A DNA stretch of 31,168 nucleotides, from IMG/VR virus record IMGVR_UViG_3300032282_000731, positions 1 through 31,168 of that record; one strand, 5' to 3'. Shown here in pieces: positions 11,084 to 20,176 of this stretch (position 1 is the first letter of the stretch; each line of letters starts with the position of its first letter). A program made the position numbers and the translations under genes. A model generated the notes under the pieces. That model did no database searches. It saw nothing but the letters and a program-made list of their open reading frames with translations, and was not told where the DNA came from. This DNA comes from a virus.

Positions 11084-12628
11084 TTAGTTCTTTCCTATCT
11101 TTGCGTCCAATTCTTTGATGCCTTGAATCAACAACGCAACAATCCTATCGTATTTAACTGCGAGATATCCTTCTGATCTTTCTACAACTAGTTCAGGTAA
11201 CACAGTTCTAATTTCCTGAGCGATTACCCCGACGTCTCTTTTTCTCATGAACATAGGATCTTCGCCGCCGTGGGCGTTGATATACTCGTCGTTCCAATCA
11301 AAAGTAACACCACGAATCAACGCAATTTTATCCAGCGCGTTCGGGATTTCTGAAACATTATCTTTGAATCTAGCGTCAGACGAATAGAATGCTGTAATGT
11401 CTCCGGTGGCTCGAATTTCTCCTGACCCAGCGCCTGTGGCTCCTACGTTCAACCCTCCTCCTCCCATGTATACATTTTTAAAGGAGACGATGCCGGTGGC
11501 GCCAATGTTTGTCATTGTAGCGGAACCAGATACGTTCAACGTCGAATTAAAAGTAACAGCTCCGGTGGCACCAAATGTTCCACCAACTGTAGTATTATTG
11601 TGTATTGTTGCTGTAGATTTAAAGGTAACTGCGCCGGTTGACCCCAATGTTCCGATAATAGTAGTATTACCAGTTACATCTAGAGTACTTTTAAAAGTTA
11701 CCGCGCCAGTTGCCCCAAGAGTATACCCAATCGTAACTGCGCCAGTCGCTCCAATATTTCCAGTAGAAAGAGAAGCAATAACACCAAGAGAAGTAATATT
11801 AGGCTGCGCGGCGGTGCTTATCGTTCCTACCAATGTTGCGCCAGTTACAGCGCCACTAGCAGTTAAAGCTGTTGCGCTAAGACTGGAAGATAGAGTCACA
11901 GCCCCAGCAACAGCAAGAGTACCTGTTCCTGTTATGGATACGTTCCCGTTTACTGTTAATGAACTCAGTGTACCAATAGTTGTCAACGATGGCAGCGAAG
12001 TCACAGTACTAGAAAGTAATGTACCAGAAGTTGGTAATGTTACGCTAGTATTTCCAGTCGAAATTAGTGTGACGTCTGACGAACCAGACAATGTAAAATT
12101 GCCACCAAGACTTACTGCTTTGTTGGCTATAGTGAATCCTGTGCCAACAGATGCATTATCAACGCTTAATGTCTGTGTGGTAGAATTGAATGTGAATCCA
12201 GTTGCTCCAGCAAATCCGGTTGCTCCTGCATGAAATTGTACTTGTCCAGAAACACCAGCGGGAGGAGTTACAAATTTGGCCCTTACTTTTTTAATAGAAC
12301 CAGAATTATAGATTAATAGATAATCCGATTCTATAGAAGCAAACTGAGTGAGTTCGGTCTTGCCTGTAATGGCAGCAGATTGTAAGGTGAATGTTGCTGT
12401 TGGCGAAGAACTAGTAACAATGGAGGTAACCTGTACGTCGCCTGTCGCTGTATAATTGCCCCACGCAGTTCCGAATACAGCAATCTGATTTGCTGTTGTT
12501 GTTCCATTAGAAGTAATACTTCCACTGACCTGATTGAAACTCTCGAACGACTCGGCTAAGGAGTTTACCTTTTCTGCCCATTGAACAAGAGAATCTGTAC
12601 TTTTTAGTCTACTAATTGTGGATGCCAT
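11084..12628 (-). CDS. Tail fibre with C-terminal peptidase S74 chaperone
   Basis: This 514-aa protein is a trimeric-fibre type. The N-terminal 30 residues are helical (ISRLKSTDSLVQWAEKVNSL), the middle is a long repetitive beta region with the unit GATGAVTFKST and its variants (residues about 285-395), and the last 99 residues (from 416) are an S74 intramolecular chaperone starting SSDARFKDN. In that family the chaperone helps trimer folding and cuts itself off just before the Ser of SDxRxK; Ser417 and Lys422 are in place. Further chaperone features are VGVIAQEIRTVLPELV and the helical end LLIQGIKELDAKI. The mature fibre should be about 416 residues. Confidence 0.85.
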   Translation of the reverse strand: MASTISRLKSTDSLVQWAEKVNSLAESFESFNQVSGSITSNGTTTANQIAVFGTAWGNYTATGDVQVTSIVTSSSPTATFTLQSAAITGKTELTQFASIESDYLLIYNSGSIKKVRAKFVTPPAGVSGQVQFHAGATGFAGATGFTFNSTTQTLSVDNASVGTGFTIANKAVSLGGNFTLSGSSDVTLISTGNTSVTLPTSGTLLSSTVTSLPSLTTIGTLSSLTVNGNVSITGTGTLAVAGAVTLSSSLSATALTASGAVTGATLVGTISTAAQPNITSLGVIASLSTGNIGATGAVTIGYTLGATGAVTFKSTLDVTGNTTIIGTLGSTGAVTFKSTATIHNNTTVGGTFGATGAVTFNSTLNVSGSATMTNIGATGIVSFKNVYMGGGGLNVGATGAGSGEIRATGDITAFYSSDARFKDNVSEIPNALDKIALIRGVTFDWNDEYINAHGGEDPMFMRKRDVGVIAQEIRTVLPELVVERSEGYLAVKYDRIVALLIQGIKELDAKIGKN

Positions 12629-12634
12629 TTGTTG

Positions 12635-12880
12635 TTAAACGCTTCCTTTATCAGAAATATACGTTAGTAGGAGAGACTTCAATTCAGATATCTCGTGTTG
12701 TACTGTATTCTGAATATCATTAACTGCTTGCTTTAGAGTATTTATCTCAGATTGTATATGCTGCTTCTCAGCCGCTCTGTCAAGGAACTCTCGTTTAGCT
12801 GCAGAATTGTCGACAAATACCAATGCTTTAGAATGAGGGTCTCGGAGGACACCTGGCGCTTCTGTTTTAATGTATGGCAT
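12635..12880 (-). CDS. Short coiled-coil tail-associated protein
   Basis: This 81-aa protein starts MPYIKTEAPGVLRDPHSKALVFVDN and then forms one continuous amphipathic helix from about residue 28 to 75 (AAKREFLDRAAEKQHIQSEI and INTLKQAVNDIQNTVQHEIS), with heptad-like spacing of Ile, Leu and Val. Short proteins of this form, with an N-terminal strand that reads like (M)YIK-x-E...AL, lie among baseplate genes of T4-like marine phages. It sits between the giant DUF4815-like gene and the S74 fibre, so it may be a connector or chaperone for one of them. A TATAAAGA box ends five bases before ATG. The role is inferred from position only. Confidence 0.6.
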   Translation of the reverse strand: MPYIKTEAPGVLRDPHSKALVFVDNSAAKREFLDRAAEKQHIQSEINTLKQAVNDIQNTVQHEISELKSLLLTYISDKGSV

Positions 12881-12885
12881 ATTAC

Positions 12886-12893
12886 TCTTTATA
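12886..12893 (-). promoter_or_regulatory. Late-promoter-like box TATAAAGA, five bases before ATG
   Basis: Minus-strand TATAAAGA has one mismatch to TATAAATA and is followed by GTAAT and then ATG 12880. It shares the five-base spacing of the stronger boxes at 8223, 8786 and 30345. It overlaps the stop of the upstream gene. Confidence 0.35.
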
Positions 12894-15800
12894 TTGTAAC
12901 AATTGTTCTTAAGTCTGCAACTCTAGGGATATTACAAGTATTATCCGACAACATAACAATCTTGATTGCATATTCAATAAAGTTATGATACGTTGCTCCA
13001 TTTGTATACTTGATTGCCAATGGAGAATTCTCTACTTGCGTTGAAGCAGGAACGTATACATATTCCAAGAATTCGTTTGGATCGGTTGTCACCTTGCTGG
13101 CGTCGGGTGAATCCTGAGTCATTTCCGTCCAGCTTCTGCTATCTAAAGTAGAACTGTCTTCAGAAGATCTAACTTTATAGTAAACTTTGACGGTAGTTCC
13201 ATAAGGTTTATTGGCTGTTAGGTAAACCTTCATGTAGCTGGAATTATCAGCAAGAGTGACCTTCCTTGTGATATATCTTGCCCACGCATTACCACCAGAA
13301 CCAGAGGACTGGGTTTCGTTTGTATAATCGTTGTTGATGATATTTTCTACCTGCACAACAGACTGTCTAGTTGCGTTAATAACAGGAGATACATGTTCTG
13401 AAGAAGTAGAGAAATAGATCTTCTTTCTAAATGATTCCATTGCAGGTTCCACGTTATGAATAGATGTATATTGATAGTTTTTATTTACAGGAACGTCGAC
13501 CCAAGAAACCGTATTTACATCGAACGATCCCGGTCCGGTTGCTCCCTTGACAGACTGAGTTACTGAGCAAGAAGAGAATGGATTAAACACAGCATTAGGA
13601 ACCATGATTACGTTACTGATTGCAGTTCCTTCTGGCTTTCTCTTAAATGTAATAGCAGTTCCTGCAGGAACAGTGGCCGTGATATCGTTACTCATAACAA
13701 TAGTATTATCGAATATCGAGCCGCCAGTTACCGTGGTGTTGGAATTATTGATACCAACTGTACCAGTAACCTTGGATCCATATACAACATTGTTTGTCAA
13801 TAATGAGTCAAGATATAGTACCTTGGCGCCAGTTCCGCTCAGAGTATGTGTTCCGCTAAACGTTCCGGTCGCGCCGACATATGTTGTTCTACCGCTATCT
13901 GAATATAATTTCAAATAGTCAGCATTGATTCTTTCAACGTAATATGTACCAGAAGTTCCCATACCAATATTAACGCTACCAGTATATGTCACTACAGATC
14001 CAGTTGCATATGGATTGTATGGAACTTTAATTATGCCATTTACCCCGCCAACCCCAGTAGCACCAGTAATCGAGTTTGTTGCCGACGTCGCTCTTACTGT
14101 AGAAAGGGTTACAATATTCTCTGCGTCAGTTTCGTCCCAGTCACTACATTCTACTGTGAAGTTTCCTGTAGTGAACTTACACTTATACAACTTGAACGTC
14201 AGGTCTTGTGTTTGTTCTGCGGTCCATGTTGATGCATTTTGAGACTTGAATAATGAACCAACATACGGCTGCGAGGAAATAATATCTTGGTTTCCTCCTA
14301 CCTGAGCTTCTCCAATTTGCGCGACCCACGCTTCATAATTGTTCGAATTCGCCATTAGAACAATAGCATATTCACCTGGCGAGAGGTATACAACATTAGG
14401 GAACGTAACTGTAGTTGCCAAAGAAGCATCGTCAGATGTATTAATCGACGCAGAAGGCACTACTGTATCAACAATAACATTGGTCGAAGATGGATATCCA
14501 TTCAGAGTTTCTCTGATTTGTACTGTCAAACCAACAGAAGAATCCTTGGTTTTGAAATATAGATCCACCTTTGGTATAAAGATTCCTTCCGGATAGATAA
14601 CTGGATCAACAAAGAATGTTTGTGCCAGAGGGTCGACCGGTCTTGGAGGAGTCGGAGCGTTTCTCCAGAAAGGAGAGTTAGGATCTGGCAACGAAACAGG
14701 AATATCTAGGGTGGTTGTTTGTTCCTCTAATCCGTGAGCAACATATTTGCTTTCAGCGCTGGTTGATTCTTGCGCGCGATTTCCAGTAGAAGAATCCGTC
14801 AACAAGAATATTCTATCGCCAACAAAGAACTGTCCCGCTGGAATAGCAAACGAACCGGAAATATTGCCGTTATTGTCAGTGGTTGCACTATTAAAAGTTA
14901 CATAGCTACTAACATTCTTACCATCAAAGAAAGGATATACAGTAGTATTGGGCTTCATTCCAACTGCGCTAAACACAATTGTCTTCGGTCTGATATATTC
15001 AGACATACTAACATCGGCCACAATATTCCCGGACTGCAGAGTTGTTAATTTAATTGGCGGAGGAGTCGGAACGGTTACTGTTTCAGTGATCGGCCGCTGA
15101 GAAGTTGTAGCAGGAATTACCTGAGTGAATGGAGTCAAAATCCAGGCACCTGGTTGAGCAGAACTGTTCTCAGGAATTGTAACTGTACCGCTTGAATTCT
15201 GTCCTGTATCAGCAATAGAAGTGATGTCGGTTGAATTTGCAGTTCCTGCAGGAATCAGATTTCCAGCTGGAACGAATTCAACATGAGTGCCGCTCCAGGT
15301 TTGTTCAGGAATACTGACTTCCTCAAATCCAGTCGTGACTGTTTCTGTCCCAAACCACATTGAATTCCATTGGTTAAACAATGTACCAAAAGGATTCTTT
15401 CCTGCTGTGACGTTATCTAACGCGCCAGATGGGTTGTTGACGTTTCTTGGAACAAGTTTAGTATCTTTCCAGAAATCGTTATTTGGAGAAAGAGTAACCT
15501 TGCCGATCCAATTAAACACAGAGAAAGGATTAACATTTACAGATCTGGACGCAACGGTTTGCGTAACGAAACTAGTTGCGCCATAACTTGCTGTAATTAA
15601 ATTACCAACTCCAGTTGCTCCTGTAAACGAAACAGGAGTTAACTTATATCCCTTCTGTCTGAACTCTGGTCTTAGTTCCTGAGCCTGAATATCCATGGAG
15701 CAATGGTAATCAGCATTAGATACGTCTCCGATATTATGTCCAGAGAAAGAATCGACAAGGATTCCGTTTTTAAATCTATCTGTACCGGCTGTATCCTTTA

Positions 15801-18570
15801 CATTAAACAACGCAGTATTTTGTTCTAGCGCAGAAAGAGATGTATAGTATTCAACGTTCTCGATTCTCTTTTCTAATTTACCGATATCCCTCATTGTATA
15901 TCGTTTATTTTCAATGAACTTCATTATGACAGAGTCGGGAGTATAAGTATATGCCGGAATATACATTTGATACATCGTCATTCCGTTGTCAATATCCTTA
16001 GGAACTTTAGGAGTCAGTGAAGGGATCCCCTGGATATTTGTGAACGTACCATCCACTGTTACAGCAATCTTATCGATTCTCGGTAGATAGTATGTAACAT
16101 CAGCAGAATATGTGCTATTAACTTTAGGGATAATAACCGGAGAAGAGAACGTCGTAGAGTTTGTCTTAGTGGGTCTGCAATCGATAGCGTTCAACAAATT
16201 GATCTTGTTTTTGTTGGAGTCGATATAAATTTGTGGATTGCTTGCGTCCGCTGCTGGATAAGAATTCGCAACAAACATTCCGCCATTGATGGTATGACTG
16301 TAGTATTCGAAGAAAATAGCAACAGGTCCAGGAACCGTCTGTCCTGCTATTAACGATACCGAAGCAAGATCATAATAATTGTCTCGCTGACCATTGTCAA
16401 AGACAAATTTATTAGTTACGTTCTTAGATTCGTCGAACCAATCGTTCATAGTTGGGCTAGAAACATTGGATAGAATCTTTACTATTTTAATTCCATCTGC
16501 CTTACCCAAAGAAATCGCGCCTGTTGTTGTCGCTGAATACTGTACTCCTGTGGCTAAATCAGCTGTGCCAGCAGTAAACGCAGGACAAATCTTATAATAA
16601 TCTGTAACTCCGGCGGTGATGGTAGGACCAGTACCATCTAACGTAACAGTTTTTGTGGTTTGATTATACCCGACAATATCATAAAATGTTGTCAGGCTTT
16701 TGTTGGGTCCGGAAGTTACAACCAACTTCCCGTTTTTATAGAAATCAACGTCGGTGCCGTTCGCGGTATTCTTTAATGTAACACTATGCGAATTAGTGGA
16801 ACTAGCTGCAAAATATCCTTCAGCAGCACGCACCGACACTCTGGTCTTTGAGTTAATTGTTGGGTTGCCATTAAATATTTTCGCAACGACTTTACAACTA
16901 GTAAAGCTGGCGCTAAACGATAATATGACGTCTCTGCCTCCATTAGTGGGGGTAGGGGTTGAAGAAGGAACGATTTTAGTTCCTGCGTTATTGATTACAT
17001 AATAATCAGACGCGCTGCTAGAATATGTTCCAGAACCAACACTCAGAGTAGAAAGCGTAATAGTGTATGGACCGCTTCCAGAAACTGTAGAAATAGATTG
17101 ATAATAAGAGTAACTGAAATTATAATCAGCTAAACTGGAAACTGCTCCATATCCTAGATTATAAACCAGAGGAGTTTGTTCAGGTTTGGTTAGTACTGAG
17201 GAAGCAATTGTTCCGTAACATGTTCCGCTGTTGTATGTAGAGGTATGATTGGATATTTTGGTAACATCCGTGAACGCATAACCTGTATCCATTACTACAT
17301 CGAACAGATAAAAATTGAATGTAGCCGAAGTAACAAAATCTATATCTCTTACTTTAGCAGATCCGATTTTTACGCTGCTGACATTATACAGATAAAAATT
17401 CATACCAGGCGCGGAAGAAGGTCCGGTATTACCGTTATTAATGTCTGGCAATCCAGCAACAATTGCAACCTGCACATAATTACCGTATGTGATAGAGACG
17501 CCTTTATTATTTTCGCTGGCAGTTGTTCTTGCCTTTGGAACATCCAATTCCTGGGTGGTAATTGTTTCTACTTCATAACCCTTTACATATGCCTTACCCT
17601 TAGAAATTCTAGCGACTAAGTTGGTACTATCTGTTTGGTCGCTCTCCAGGTTCAGGATGAAAGGCTTGACTGTATAGTCTCCTGACTCGTCGAAAGTTCT
17701 ACGAGCAAGGGTTTTCATAATCTCAGAATAGGAAGGACGAGGAATTTGTTTGTATAGTTGGCCTTCCCTCGCTTCTAATAATTGAATGAAGGTATCAGAA
17801 GTGTATCCAACTTCTTGAGACTGCAAGGTCAAATCAATCTTTAGACGGTGCGCACCAGGAGCAGCATAATTATAGGAACCGTTTGCGTTGTCTAGTAAAG
17901 TATCGTCATCGATGTCGTCGATGATATTTACTGAAGAATCTAATCCTGCTAATTTGTTTGGAGAGTTTGTATACTTATCTAACCAGGTTGTTTGAGCAGA
18001 ATTAATTACAAATATTCCTTGGGTGAAGAAAATCCCTGAATCGATAGAAACAGTAGAAGATGGTCCCATCGATGAATACGTGGCCGAGTCTTCTGCTATA
18101 AAAGACGAACTACGAACCGTGGCCATCGAAACCGATTCTACGGAAAGAGTGTCCGAGGTTGTGAAAGAATATCCATTAAGAGGTTTGTAGATTAGAGTCT
18201 TAGGAACAGTTGCATCGGTTCCGTCGTCTACTGCTACAACTAGACCCTGGGCCGAATTGGTAGAACCAACAATCACCTTTCCTAAAAATTCATTAACATT
18301 TACTGCTGCACTATTATATGTGTCGGCGATAGTAATATATCTAGGAGTCTGACAGTCAACGGTTGTCTGTCCGCCCACAACAATGGATCCGTCCTTGAAG
18401 ATATGATTCCCGAATCTTTCCACTTGAGTTTGGAGGATGGACTGCATCTGGTTCAATTCTCTGGCTTGTACAGCATAACCAGGTCTGAACAGAATTCGTA
18501 GGAAGTCTTTATCTTCTGGAGAATAATCGTCAAAATATGGTGCAGAATTTAGTTGTTTGATAACGGACAT
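12889..18570 (-). CDS. Giant virion protein, DUF4815-like (1893 aa)
   Basis: This is the largest gene in the window. The N-terminus APYFDDYSPEDKDFLRILFRPGYAVQARELNQMQSILQTQVERFG (residues 10-54) has the RPGxAVQARELNQ...QVERFG signature of DUF4815 phage proteins. A long beta-rich middle follows, and a region from about residue 1311 (DPLAQTFFVDPVIYPEGIFI) with a jelly-roll-like stretch is seen in T4-like cyanophage baseplate or fibre proteins. The C-terminal part (about 1700-1893) is another beta domain ending in NIPRVADLRTIVTI. It follows gp8, where T4 has genes 9, 10 and 11, so it may replace these as fibre socket and peripheral baseplate. It contains four GATG motifs. A TATAAATA late promoter and an AGAGG ribosome site precede ATG. 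Confidence 0.8.
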   Translation of the reverse strand: MSVIKQLNSAPYFDDYSPEDKDFLRILFRPGYAVQARELNQMQSILQTQVERFGNHIFKDGSIVVGGQTTVDCQTPRYITIADTYNSAAVNVNEFLGKVIVGSTNSAQGLVVAVDDGTDATVPKTLIYKPLNGYSFTTSDTLSVESVSMATVRSSSFIAEDSATYSSMGPSSTVSIDSGIFFTQGIFVINSAQTTWLDKYTNSPNKLAGLDSSVNIIDDIDDDTLLDNANGSYNYAAPGAHRLKIDLTLQSQEVGYTSDTFIQLLEAREGQLYKQIPRPSYSEIMKTLARRTFDESGDYTVKPFILNLESDQTDSTNLVARISKGKAYVKGYEVETITTQELDVPKARTTASENNKGVSITYGNYVQVAIVAGLPDINNGNTGPSSAPGMNFYLYNVSSVKIGSAKVRDIDFVTSATFNFYLFDVVMDTGYAFTDVTKISNHTSTYNSGTCYGTIASSVLTKPEQTPLVYNLGYGAVSSLADYNFSYSYYQSISTVSGSGPYTITLSTLSVGSGTYSSSASDYYVINNAGTKIVPSSTPTPTNGGRDVILSFSASFTSCKVVAKIFNGNPTINSKTRVSVRAAEGYFAASSTNSHSVTLKNTANGTDVDFYKNGKLVVTSGPNKSLTTFYDIVGYNQTTKTVTLDGTGPTITAGVTDYYKICPAFTAGTADLATGVQYSATTTGAISLGKADGIKIVKILSNVSSPTMNDWFDESKNVTNKFVFDNGQRDNYYDLASVSLIAGQTVPGPVAIFFEYYSHTINGGMFVANSYPAADASNPQIYIDSNKNKINLLNAIDCRPTKTNSTTFSSPVIIPKVNSTYSADVTYYLPRIDKIAVTVDGTFTNIQGIPSLTPKVPKDIDNGMTMYQMYIPAYTYTPDSVIMKFIENKRYTMRDIGKLEKRIENVEYYTSLSALEQNTALFNVKDTAGTDRFKNGILVDSFSGHNIGDVSNADYHCSMDIQAQELRPEFRQKGYKLTPVSFTGATGVGNLITASYGATSFVTQTVASRSVNVNPFSVFNWIGKVTLSPNNDFWKDTKLVPRNVNNPSGALDNVTAGKNPFGTLFNQWNSMWFGTETVTTGFEEVSIPEQTWSGTHVEFVPAGNLIPAGTANSTDITSIADTGQNSSGTVTIPENSSAQPGAWILTPFTQVIPATTSQRPITETVTVPTPPPIKLTTLQSGNIVADVSMSEYIRPKTIVFSAVGMKPNTTVYPFFDGKNVSSYVTFNSATTDNNGNISGSFAIPAGQFFVGDRIFLLTDSSTGNRAQESTSAESKYVAHGLEEQTTTLDIPVSLPDPNSPFWRNAPTPPRPVDPLAQTFFVDPVIYPEGIFIPKVDLYFKTKDSSVGLTVQIRETLNGYPSSTNVIVDTVVPSASINTSDDASLATTVTFPNVVYLSPGEYAIVLMANSNNYEAWVAQIGEAQVGGNQDIISSQPYVGSLFKSQNASTWTAEQTQDLTFKLYKCKFTTGNFTVECSDWDETDAENIVTLSTVRATSATNSITGATGVGGVNGIIKVPYNPYATGSVVTYTGSVNIGMGTSGTYYVERINADYLKLYSDSGRTTYVGATGTFSGTHTLSGTGAKVLYLDSLLTNNVVYGSKVTGTVGINNSNTTVTGGSIFDNTIVMSNDITATVPAGTAITFKRKPEGTAISNVIMVPNAVFNPFSSCSVTQSVKGATGPGSFDVNTVSWVDVPVNKNYQYTSIHNVEPAMESFRKKIYFSTSSEHVSPVINATRQSVVQVENIINNDYTNETQSSGSGGNAWARYITRKVTLADNSSYMKVYLTANKPYGTTVKVYYKVRSSEDSSTLDSRSWTEMTQDSPDASKVTTDPNEFLEYVYVPASTQVENSPLAIKYTNGATYHNFIEYAIKIVMLSDNTCNIPRVADLRTIVTI

Positions 18571-18590
18571 TCTTTTGATCGCCTCTTAGT

Positions 18591-18598
18591 TATTTATA
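18591..18598 (-). promoter_or_regulatory. Late promoter TATAAATA for the 1893-aa gene
   Basis: A perfect TATAAATA on the minus strand lies 20 bases before the ATG, in the 31-base gap after gp8. It predicts a 14-base leader that includes an AGAGG ribosome site, so this promoter would give a normally led mRNA, unlike the close-set boxes elsewhere. Confidence 0.7.
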
Positions 18599-18601
18599 CT
18601 A

Positions 18602-20161
18602 TTAGTATTGAATAATAACTTTAACGTCTTCTATCTGATCTGGATATCTAGTAATAGCTTTTCTATTTTCCAAATACATCACGTCTCCGGATAATGTCAC
18701 CATTCTAGGATTGGTAACGGCGACACTAGTGGCCGTCCCAGCTCCACTGATAGCAGAAGTATTAAACGTACCGCTAACAGAAGTTAAATAGATTTTATTA
18801 GTAGTTGAATCATATTTGGCAATTTTACCGCTGGCACCAGAGGACGATTGATTAATTGTGCCGTCTAAAGCAAACGATCCGGAAGGACTGGTCATTGTCA
18901 ATATTGTGGTTTGATTCAAGGACGTGGCCTTGGTAATAAACCCATAAGTTGATGCTGTTGTTGGTATAACATCCCAGGTAGTCCCAGACTTTAGAGTAAC
19001 AACACTCGTTGCATAACTTGCTATTTCTCTAATCTGTCCCTTTCCTGGACCAGAAATAATAACGATCTTTGTACCAGCATTAGGATAATACAACAAAGAA
19101 GTATCAGACCCGAACGCCGTAACGTGGGTGGCGTTTAAATTCAACGTTGTGCTAGTAGAAGTTCCGGTAGGAGAATATACAGATCCAGTGGCCACAGGAT
19201 TAAGCACCAATGAAATCTGCCTATAGTCATTTGTGTCGACGATCTCTCCGCCTTCGTTTCCAGAAACTCTAACCTTAACCATTAAGTTTGTGGCATGTAA
19301 TTCCTTGACCACATTGGCTCCATGATACGGAGAGGACCCGGATTCAGCTGCAGCCTGTACTGTCCACTGAGTTGATCCATCGTCGGAGGACAATGTTTTG
19401 ACAGGAATCCAATTGGAATTATAGAATTTCTCTGCGTCTGCGGAAGAAACCGTGTATAAGTATTTCCATTGATAACTATCTGCTGTGGTTAGTGTTGCAG
19501 TTACAGGAGAAGGAACAGTTGGTTTGACTGTGGATAAACCGCCGCTATTGTTGCCAATACACTTAAAGACGTTAAGGTCGTCTGTAATTACATAAAAGGG
19601 TTTTAAATCAAACGGCGTTGTTGTAATGGCTGATGGAGCTGCAATTGTTACTGTAGGAGCAGTAGTATATCCGGAACCAGGAGAGGTCAACGTAAACCCA
19701 ATAACCGACCCAGAGGATATAATAGCTGTAGCAGTTGCCGATCCAGAAATTGTCACGCTTGGAACAGAAGTATATTCTGTTCCAGGATTAGTAATACTAA
19801 ACCCTGATACAACTCCACTTCCGCTAATAATAGCGGTGGCTGTTGCAGTAGAATATGTCTTAGTTCTAATCAGATTATTAATGTCTTCAGTGCCAGAATA
19901 TTGTTGATACCTAGAACCCGACACCCATGCATTATTTCTAATTACACGAGAAGCGTTGGAAGAAGTTAGTCGTTTGGCGTACAACATATCACTAAAACAA
20001 TCGCTAGTGATATTATAGTTATCTATTGGGCTGTCCGGAATGGTAGGATCTGTCCAATCGATTGGATTAGAGAACCCGAAATAAACACTTTCATTGGTAA
20101 TAGTATCTAAGAAATTCTGTACATTTTTATGTCTTAGATTAGATGTTAAAATATTTGGCAT
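18602..20161 (-). CDS. 8: Baseplate wedge protein gp8
   Basis: This 519-aa protein matches T4 gp8 (334 aa) at both ends. Near the start it has IDWTDPTIPDSPIDN...DMLYAKRL, and it ends VTNPRMVTLSGDVMYLENRKAITRYPDQIEDVKVIIQY, comparable to the T4 ending (SGEMIYMENRPPI...DQTEEINILF). DSYQWKYLYTV in the middle parallels the T4 GYVWEYLFEI strand. The extra length includes two tandem modules at residues 104-178 (ATATAIISG, SGFSITNPGTEYTSVPSVTI and a second copy), placed between the two halves of the fold. In T4, gp8 is a wedge dimer contacting gp7, gp6 and gp10. A ribosome site AAAGG precedes ATG. Confidence 0.88.
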   Translation of the reverse strand: MPNILTSNLRHKNVQNFLDTITNESVYFGFSNPIDWTDPTIPDSPIDNYNITSDCFSDMLYAKRLTSSNASRVIRNNAWVSGSRYQQYSGTEDINNLIRTKTYSTATATAIISGSGVVSGFSITNPGTEYTSVPSVTISGSATATAIISSGSVIGFTLTSPGSGYTTAPTVTIAAPSAITTTPFDLKPFYVITDDLNVFKCIGNNSGGLSTVKPTVPSPVTATLTTADSYQWKYLYTVSSADAEKFYNSNWIPVKTLSSDDGSTQWTVQAAAESGSSPYHGANVVKELHATNLMVKVRVSGNEGGEIVDTNDYRQISLVLNPVATGSVYSPTGTSTSTTLNLNATHVTAFGSDTSLLYYPNAGTKIVIISGPGKGQIREIASYATSVVTLKSGTTWDVIPTTASTYGFITKATSLNQTTILTMTSPSGSFALDGTINQSSSGASGKIAKYDSTTNKIYLTSVSGTFNTSAISGAGTATSVAVTNPRMVTLSGDVMYLENRKAITRYPDQIEDVKVIIQY

Positions 20162-20176
20162 TTCTTATTTGACCTT

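Noticed and set aside
11397-12233. 278-aa plus-strand frame opposite the S74 fibre
   Set aside because: It is the antisense of the GATG-rich fibre repeats (hence its Ala-Pro-Val pattern) and lies within a well supported minus-strand gene.
12739-12746. Minus-strand GATAAATA inside the 81-aa coiled-coil gene
   Set aside because: It is over 100 bases from the next start and that gene has its own AAGGAAG-like ribosome site; probably chance.
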